The notes under the pieces are model-generated. The model was given only the letters and a program-made list of their open reading frames with translations, was not told the DNA's origin and made no database searches. A stretch of 10,593 nt of DNA. Origin: an uncultured bacterium (GTDB lineage Bacteria > Actinomycetota > UBA4738 > HRBIN12). The translations under genes were made by a program, and so were the position numbers. The stretch lies in contig CALGFI010000195.1 of NCBI GenBank assembly GCA_937881155.1, positions 1-10,593 of the forward strand, in the 5' to 3' direction. This document shows positions 7,605 through 10,593 of this stretch, in pieces (within the stretch, counting starts at the first letter, position 1; every line of letters begins with the position of its first letter).

Positions 7605-7625
7605 GGGAAGTGAACGAGGCTGGCT

Positions 7626-8468
7626 ATGGATGATCGTTCGCCGCTCGACCGGCTCCGGGATGTTCGGCCACCCGAGGGCGCGCTGGCGCTCGCATGGCTC
7701 GGTCAGGCGGGGTTCGTCGTGCGTTCAGGCAGCGCCGTTGCCCTGATCGACCCGTTCCTGGCGCCGTACGACGGACGCCGGTATGAGAGCTTGCTGTTGC
7801 CCGAGCGAGCCCAGGGTGTCGACGTCGTGCTCTGCACGCACGAGCACGTCGACCACTTCGATGCGGCGAGCGCACCCGCGATCGCCAGGGCTTCGCCCGG
7901 CGCGATCTTCGTCGTACCGACGCCCATCGTCGACATGGTCACCGAGTCGGGGATCGGTGGCGACCGCGTGACCGGGATCCAGCCCGGCGAGGTCCTTGAG
8001 GTCGCCGGGTTCAGGATCCGCGCCGTGCCCGCGATGCACGGGGTCACCATGGAGGACGCATACGGATTCGGCGAGGAGCTCTCGGGCGGGCTCATCCGGT
8101 TCGTCGGCTATGTCGTGGACGCGGCCGGGGTTCGGCTGTACCACGCCGGCGACACGATCCACTATCCCGGAATGGAGGCCACTCTCCGCGAGCTGTCGCT
8201 CGACCTCGCGTTGCTGCCGATCAACGGGCGAGACCCCGGGCGCGAGGCTCGAGGGATCGTGGGAAACCTGTCCGAGCGCGAGGCGGCGTGGCTCGCCGGC
8301 GCGATCGGTGCGCAGGCCGTCGTGCCCATGCACTACGACCTGTTCGCCCGCAATCGCGGCTACCCCTCCAGACTCGTCGAGAGCGTCGAGCGCGACCATC
8401 CCGGCACTCACGTCCTGGTTCCCGCACGCGACAGGCCCTTCGTTTGGACTTCCGGGAAGGTCGCTTGA
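7626..8468 (+). CDS. Metallo-beta-lactamase-fold hydrolase, UlaG-like
   Basis: This 280-aa hydrolase carries the MBL-fold metal motif THEHVDHFD (H72, H74, D76, H77), then H138 in VPAMHG, D176 in YHAGDT and H236 in VVPMHYDLF, so the metal site looks complete. The segments WLGQAGF near 24-30, IDPFL near 41-45 and PINGRD followed by GNLS resemble UlaG, the L-ascorbate-6-phosphate lactonase. UlaG itself is about 350 aa and this protein is clearly shorter, so the same substrate should not be assumed. Lactone hydrolysis is a reasonable guess, given two dehydrogenases around it that could make a sugar lactone. The ATG at 7626 has GAGG at 7616-7619. Its stop overlaps the TTG start of the dehydrogenase gene (TTGA), so expression of the pair is probably coupled. 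Confidence 0.9.
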   Translation: MDDRSPLDRLRDVRPPEGALALAWLGQAGFVVRSGSAVALIDPFLAPYDGRRYESLLLPERAQGVDVVLCTHEHVDHFDAASAPAIARASPGAIFVVPTPIVDMVTESGIGGDRVTGIQPGEVLEVAGFRIRAVPAMHGVTMEDAYGFGEELSGGLIRFVGYVVDAAGVRLYHAGDTIHYPGMEATLRELSLDLALLPINGRDPGREARGIVGNLSEREAAWLAGAIGAQAVVPMHYDLFARNRGYPSRLVESVERDHPGTHVLVPARDRPFVWTSGKVA

Positions 8469-9466
8469 AGGCTCTCGTGTATCTGGGGCCCCGGCGGATG
8501 GAGGTCCAGGAGGTGCCCGAGCCGGCGGCCGGAATCGGCGAGGTCCTGATCGAGACGGCGGCCTCGGCGATCTGCGGATCGGACCTGCACGGGTTCCGCG
8601 AGGCGAGTCCTCGACGGATCCCGCCGCTGATCATGGGCCACGAGACGGTCGGCGTGATCGCCGCCGTGGGCGAGGGCGTCGACGCCGCACGCGTCGGGCA
8701 GCGCATCGTCCTGAAACCCATCCTGGCCTGTCGCTCGTGCGAGCCCTGCCGCTCCGGGCGGACGAATCTCTGCCGCACGGGCCGACTTGTGGGACGGGAC
8801 CTGACCGGAGGCTTCGCCGCTCGGTTCGTCGTGCCCGCCGAGCTCGCGGTGGAGATCGCGGCCCACGTTCCCGACGACGTCGCCACTCTGACGGAGCCGC
8901 TGGCGAATGCGGTCCACGTCACGTCCCGGGCCGTCGTGCCCGATGACGACGTTCTCGTGATCGGCGCGGGCCCGATCGGCGCACTCATGGCGTGGATGGC
9001 CGGCGAACATGGTGCGGCAAGGGTGTTCGCGTCGGACCGTGTTCGGGCCCGGCTCGAACGTGCTCGTGCGCAGGGTTCGATCCCGCTTGGGACGGACGAT
9101 CCGGAGGGGTCGCTGCGCGAGGCGACGGATGGCCGCGGCGTCGACGTGGTCATCGATGCAGTGGGGGTGGCGGATACGTGGGCATTCGGGCTCCGCGCGG
9201 TGCGACCTGGTGGTCGGATCGAGACGGTGGGGCTTGGGGCGCCGGGCGGTGACGTCGACTACTACGCGGTCATCGGCAAGGAGGCCACGATCACGGGGTC
9301 CTTCGCGTGGGTGGACGAAGACTTCGCTCGCGCTCTCTCGTTGATCCAGGAGGGCGCTCTCGATACAGCGGGATGGTTCACGGGAGCGAGCTTTGGCGAG
9401 GGGCAGCGCGTGTTCGAGGAGCTCGTGGACGGGACCGATCGGTTCAAGGTGGTGCTGGCTCCGTGA
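8465..9466 (+). CDS. Zinc-dependent alcohol/polyol dehydrogenase (MDR superfamily)
   Basis: This medium-chain dehydrogenase has 333 aa. The TTG at 8465 is chosen because it gives the typical MKALVYLGP start, overlaps the previous stop by TTGA and follows GGGAAGG at 4-nt spacing; the longer frame upstream is a shadow of the MBL gene. Catalytic zinc ligands are C37 (CGSDLHG), H59-E60 (MGHETVG) and E144; the structural zinc site is C89, C92, C95 and C103. The Rossmann motif GAGPIG is at 167-172, and the C-terminus FKVVLAP is intact. It resembles sorbitol, threonine and galactitol-type dehydrogenases, and likely oxidises a secondary alcohol of a sugar or polyol with NAD(P). Substrate is unknown. 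It closes the operon; the truncated kinase on the other strand ends against it. Confidence 0.93.
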   Translation: MKALVYLGPRRMEVQEVPEPAAGIGEVLIETAASAICGSDLHGFREASPRRIPPLIMGHETVGVIAAVGEGVDAARVGQRIVLKPILACRSCEPCRSGRTNLCRTGRLVGRDLTGGFAARFVVPAELAVEIAAHVPDDVATLTEPLANAVHVTSRAVVPDDDVLVIGAGPIGALMAWMAGEHGAARVFASDRVRARLERARAQGSIPLGTDDPEGSLREATDGRGVDVVIDAVGVADTWAFGLRAVRPGGRIETVGLGAPGGDVDYYAVIGKEATITGSFAWVDEDFARALSLIQEGALDTAGWFTGASFGEGQRVFEELVDGTDRFKVVLAP

Positions 9467-10320
9467 TCACCGTTCACAACGGGCGTTGCATGCAGGCATC
9501 TCTCGAGGGGCCACCCGAGAAGACGACCGGCGAGGAACCCCGCGTCGAAGCTGTCGCCCGCACCGATCGTGTCGACGACCTCCGACGGGACCGACTCGCT
9601 CCTGACAACCGCGTCGGCGTCGACGGCGAAACCGCCGTCGGTCCCCAGCTTCACGGCAACAACTGTCGAGTGCTCGGCCAACGCTTTGGCCGCCTCCTCC
9701 ACGTCGTCGATCTCCGTTATCAGGCGCGCCTCGGCCGCGTTCGGGAAGAAGACGTCGGTCCGATCGAGGAGCTCGATCAGGCCGGAGTCCCAGTGCTCAT
9801 CGGGGTCCCAGTTGGGGTCGATCGACGTCGTCGCGCCGCGAGTGTGTGCGGCGTCAAACAGCGCCGGCAGGTCCTGTTGGAGGGGGCGCTGCATGAAATA
9901 CGAACTGACGTGCACGTGCCGTGCAGAGTCGACGAGATCGATGTCGATGCTCGACCCGCGGAGGTCCGCGATGGTGCCCGTCGAGGTCAGGATGGCGCGG
10001 TCATCGGGGCGAGCCAGGATCACCGAGAGACCGGTTGGTCGCTTCCGGTCCACGCGAAGAGCTCGCGTGTCGATCCCCTCGTTCTCGATCGATCGTCGAA
10101 CGAACGCTCCGAACAGGTCGTCGCCGATGACGCCGGCAAGCGCCACCCTGAGCCCGAGCCGGGCGGCTCCGCAGGCCAAGATGGCTCCGGAACCGCCGAG
10201 CACCAAAGCAGCGTCTTCGACGATCGTTTCGACCTGTCCGAAGGAAGGAGCGGCCTTGACTCCGAGGATCAGGTCGGGATTCGCGTCGCCGAGCACCAAC
10301 AGGTCGATGCGCTCAGCCAC
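9262..10320 (-). CDS. PfkB/ribokinase-family sugar kinase, apparently 3'-truncated with an antisense run-on
   Basis: The N-terminal 276 residues are a clear PfkB kinase: VLGDANPDL at 9-17, a Gly-Gly pair at 42-43 in LGGSGAILACG, IDPNWDP, FFPNAAEA, and the anion-hole/catalytic motif DTIGAGDSFDAG with catalytic Asp 256. Family members continue for about 50-60 residues after this Asp. Here recognisable sequence stops near residue 276 (LERCL, about position 9493). The remaining roughly 76 codons are antisense to the dehydrogenase gene, with a Ser/Thr/Pro-rich composition and no kinase character. Neither other frame restores a plausible C-terminus; they stop at 9474 and 9467. The likely reading is a gene cut by rearrangement, possibly a pseudogene. 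Start GTG 10320 is preferred, with a -10-like box 6 nt upstream; GTG 10344 is in frame too. Substrate is unknown, perhaps a keto-sugar or sugar. Confidence 0.75.
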   Translation of the reverse strand: MAERIDLLVLGDANPDLILGVKAAPSFGQVETIVEDAALVLGGSGAILACGAARLGLRVALAGVIGDDLFGAFVRRSIENEGIDTRALRVDRKRPTGLSVILARPDDRAILTSTGTIADLRGSSIDIDLVDSARHVHVSSYFMQRPLQQDLPALFDAAHTRGATTSIDPNWDPDEHWDSGLIELLDRTDVFFPNAAEARLITEIDDVEEAAKALAEHSTVVAVKLGTDGGFAVDADAVVRSESVPSEVVDTIGAGDSFDAGFLAGRLLGWPLERCLHATPVVNGDHGASTTLNRSVPSTSSSNTRCPSPKLAPVNHPAVSRAPSWINERARAKSSSTHAKDPVIVASLPMTA

Positions 10321-10326
10321 CGGCGT

Positions 10327-10332
10327 AGCGTA
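10327..10332 (-). promoter_or_regulatory. Candidate -10 box (TACGCT) of a leaderless kinase transcript
   Basis: On the minus strand TACGCT is followed by 6 nt and then the GTG at 10320, so transcription would begin at or next to the start codon. No Shine-Dalgarno is present there. This agrees with leaderless initiation, common in high-GC actinobacteria, and supports the GTG at 10320 as start. The motif is within a short ACGCT direct repeat, so chance is possible. Confidence 0.35.
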
Positions 10333-10412
10333 GCGTCCGCGCACACGGCTCTCGGCGCGGGCTCGAGGACACGTCGCGACAGCACTGAGGCGCGTACGTC
10401 GCCGACGGTGAA

Positions 10413-10441
10413 CCCCATCCGATCTTGCCGATCGGATGGGG
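10413..10441. terminator. 12-bp perfect hairpin after the YCII-like gene, probable terminator
   Basis: CCCCATCCGATC (10413-10424) and GATCGGATGGGG (10430-10441) are exact reverse complements around a 5-nt TTGCC loop. The element begins 27 nt past the minus-strand stop at 10469 and precedes the kinase promoter, so it is well placed to end transcription of the YCII-like gene. No T-run follows on either strand. A protein-binding inverted repeat is the alternative. Confidence 0.5.
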
Positions 10442-10468
10442 TCGCCGGTTGGATGGACCGAGGGTGCC

Positions 10469-10593
10469 TTACATCACCTCGACGATTTCGTACACGGTGA
10501 TGCTGCCGCCGCCCTGAAGGGCGGGCGAGCCCTTGGCAAGCTCGGCTGCCCGGTCGAGCGACTCCGCCGACAGGATCGTGTAGCCCGTGAACG
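10469..10593 (-). CDS. YCII/DGPF-domain protein (5' partial)
   Basis: Only the last 40 codons and the TAA stop (10471-10469) are inside the window; the gene continues past the right edge. The visible sequence reads FTGYTILSAESLDRAAELAKG, then SPALQGGGSITVYEIVEVM. This is the characteristic C-terminus of YCII-related (DGPF-domain) proteins: a GY-IL-A-S strand, a DEA-A-ELAK helix, a P-LQ-GG-S turn and a final VYEIVEM-type strand. These are small ferredoxin-like-fold proteins of about 110-130 aa with unknown biochemical role, often encoded next to ECF sigma-factor genes. A sigma factor could therefore lie just beyond the edge, which cannot be verified here. It is probably unrelated to the sugar cluster and is separated from it by the hairpin. 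Confidence 0.85.
   Translation of the reverse strand, partial: FTGYTILSAESLDRAAELAKGSPALQGGGSITVYEIVEVM

Noticed and set aside
7626..8468. Naming the MBL-fold gene ulaG
   Set aside because: It is about 70 residues shorter than UlaG and there is no ascorbate PTS or phosphosugar context.
9481..9905. Similar short words GGGCGTTGCATG and GGGCGCTGCATG near 9481 and 9886 as a repeat flanking a deletion in the kinase
   Set aside because: The match is only about 12 bases with one mismatch and does not explain the missing C-terminus; probably chance.
1..10593. CRISPR arrays, tRNAs, insertion sequences, attachment sites, toxin-antitoxin or defence genes
   Set aside because: I saw no periodic repeats, cloverleaf-like segments, transposase or integrase motifs; all long coding stretches are explained by sugar transport and metabolism genes.

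Overview
The window is GC-rich, densely coded bacterial DNA, roughly two-thirds G+C by eye, with GTG and TTG starts, short intergenic gaps and many GAC/GTC/CTC/CGG codons. The coding style, the TANNNT-type -10 boxes and the MalK-type ATPase with an acidic insert suggest an actinomycetotal or similar high-GC soil or aquatic lineage. No marker gene is present, so the lineage call is weak. The whole window reads as one carbohydrate uptake and catabolism locus. There are no rRNAs, tRNAs, CRISPR arrays, transposases or phage genes.

Layout. (1) 1-4357, plus strand: a CUT1-type (di-/oligosaccharide) ABC importer, made of a 5'-truncated solute-binding protein, two MalF/MalG-like permeases and a MalK/UgpC-like ATPase. 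The last three genes are separated by only 2 nt. (2) 4292-6759, minus strand: a two-gene operon of a GH4 alpha-galactosidase-like enzyme followed by an amidohydrolase, joined by a GTGA overlap. The amidohydrolase 3' end overlaps the ATPase 3' end by 66 bp on opposite strands. (3) 6852-9466, plus strand: an operon of an SDR oxidoreductase, a UlaG-like metallo-beta-lactamase-fold hydrolase and a zinc alcohol/polyol dehydrogenase, the last two joined by a TTGA overlap. Operons 2 and 3 diverge from a 92-nt region with two candidate -10 boxes flanking a 16-bp near-perfect palindrome centred on CG. (4) about 9480-10320, minus strand: a PfkB-family sugar kinase whose recognisable sequence stops about 20 residues after the catalytic GAGD and then runs on antisense into the dehydrogenase gene, so it looks 3'-truncated. 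(5) 10469-10593, minus strand: the last 40 codons of a YCII/DGPF-domain protein, followed by a 12-bp perfect hairpin.

Working model (inference): the importer brings in an alpha-linked galactoside or similar sugar, and the NAD- and metal-dependent GH4 enzyme cleaves it. The released sugar is oxidised by the SDR and/or Zn-dehydrogenase, and one of the two metal hydrolases could open a lactone intermediate. The kinase may once have phosphorylated a product. No dehydratase, aldolase or transcription factor is visible here, so the pathway is incomplete within the window. The most useful second-look items are the divergent palindrome, the truncated kinase and the unusual pairing of GH4 with an amidohydrolase beside an oxidoreductase operon.
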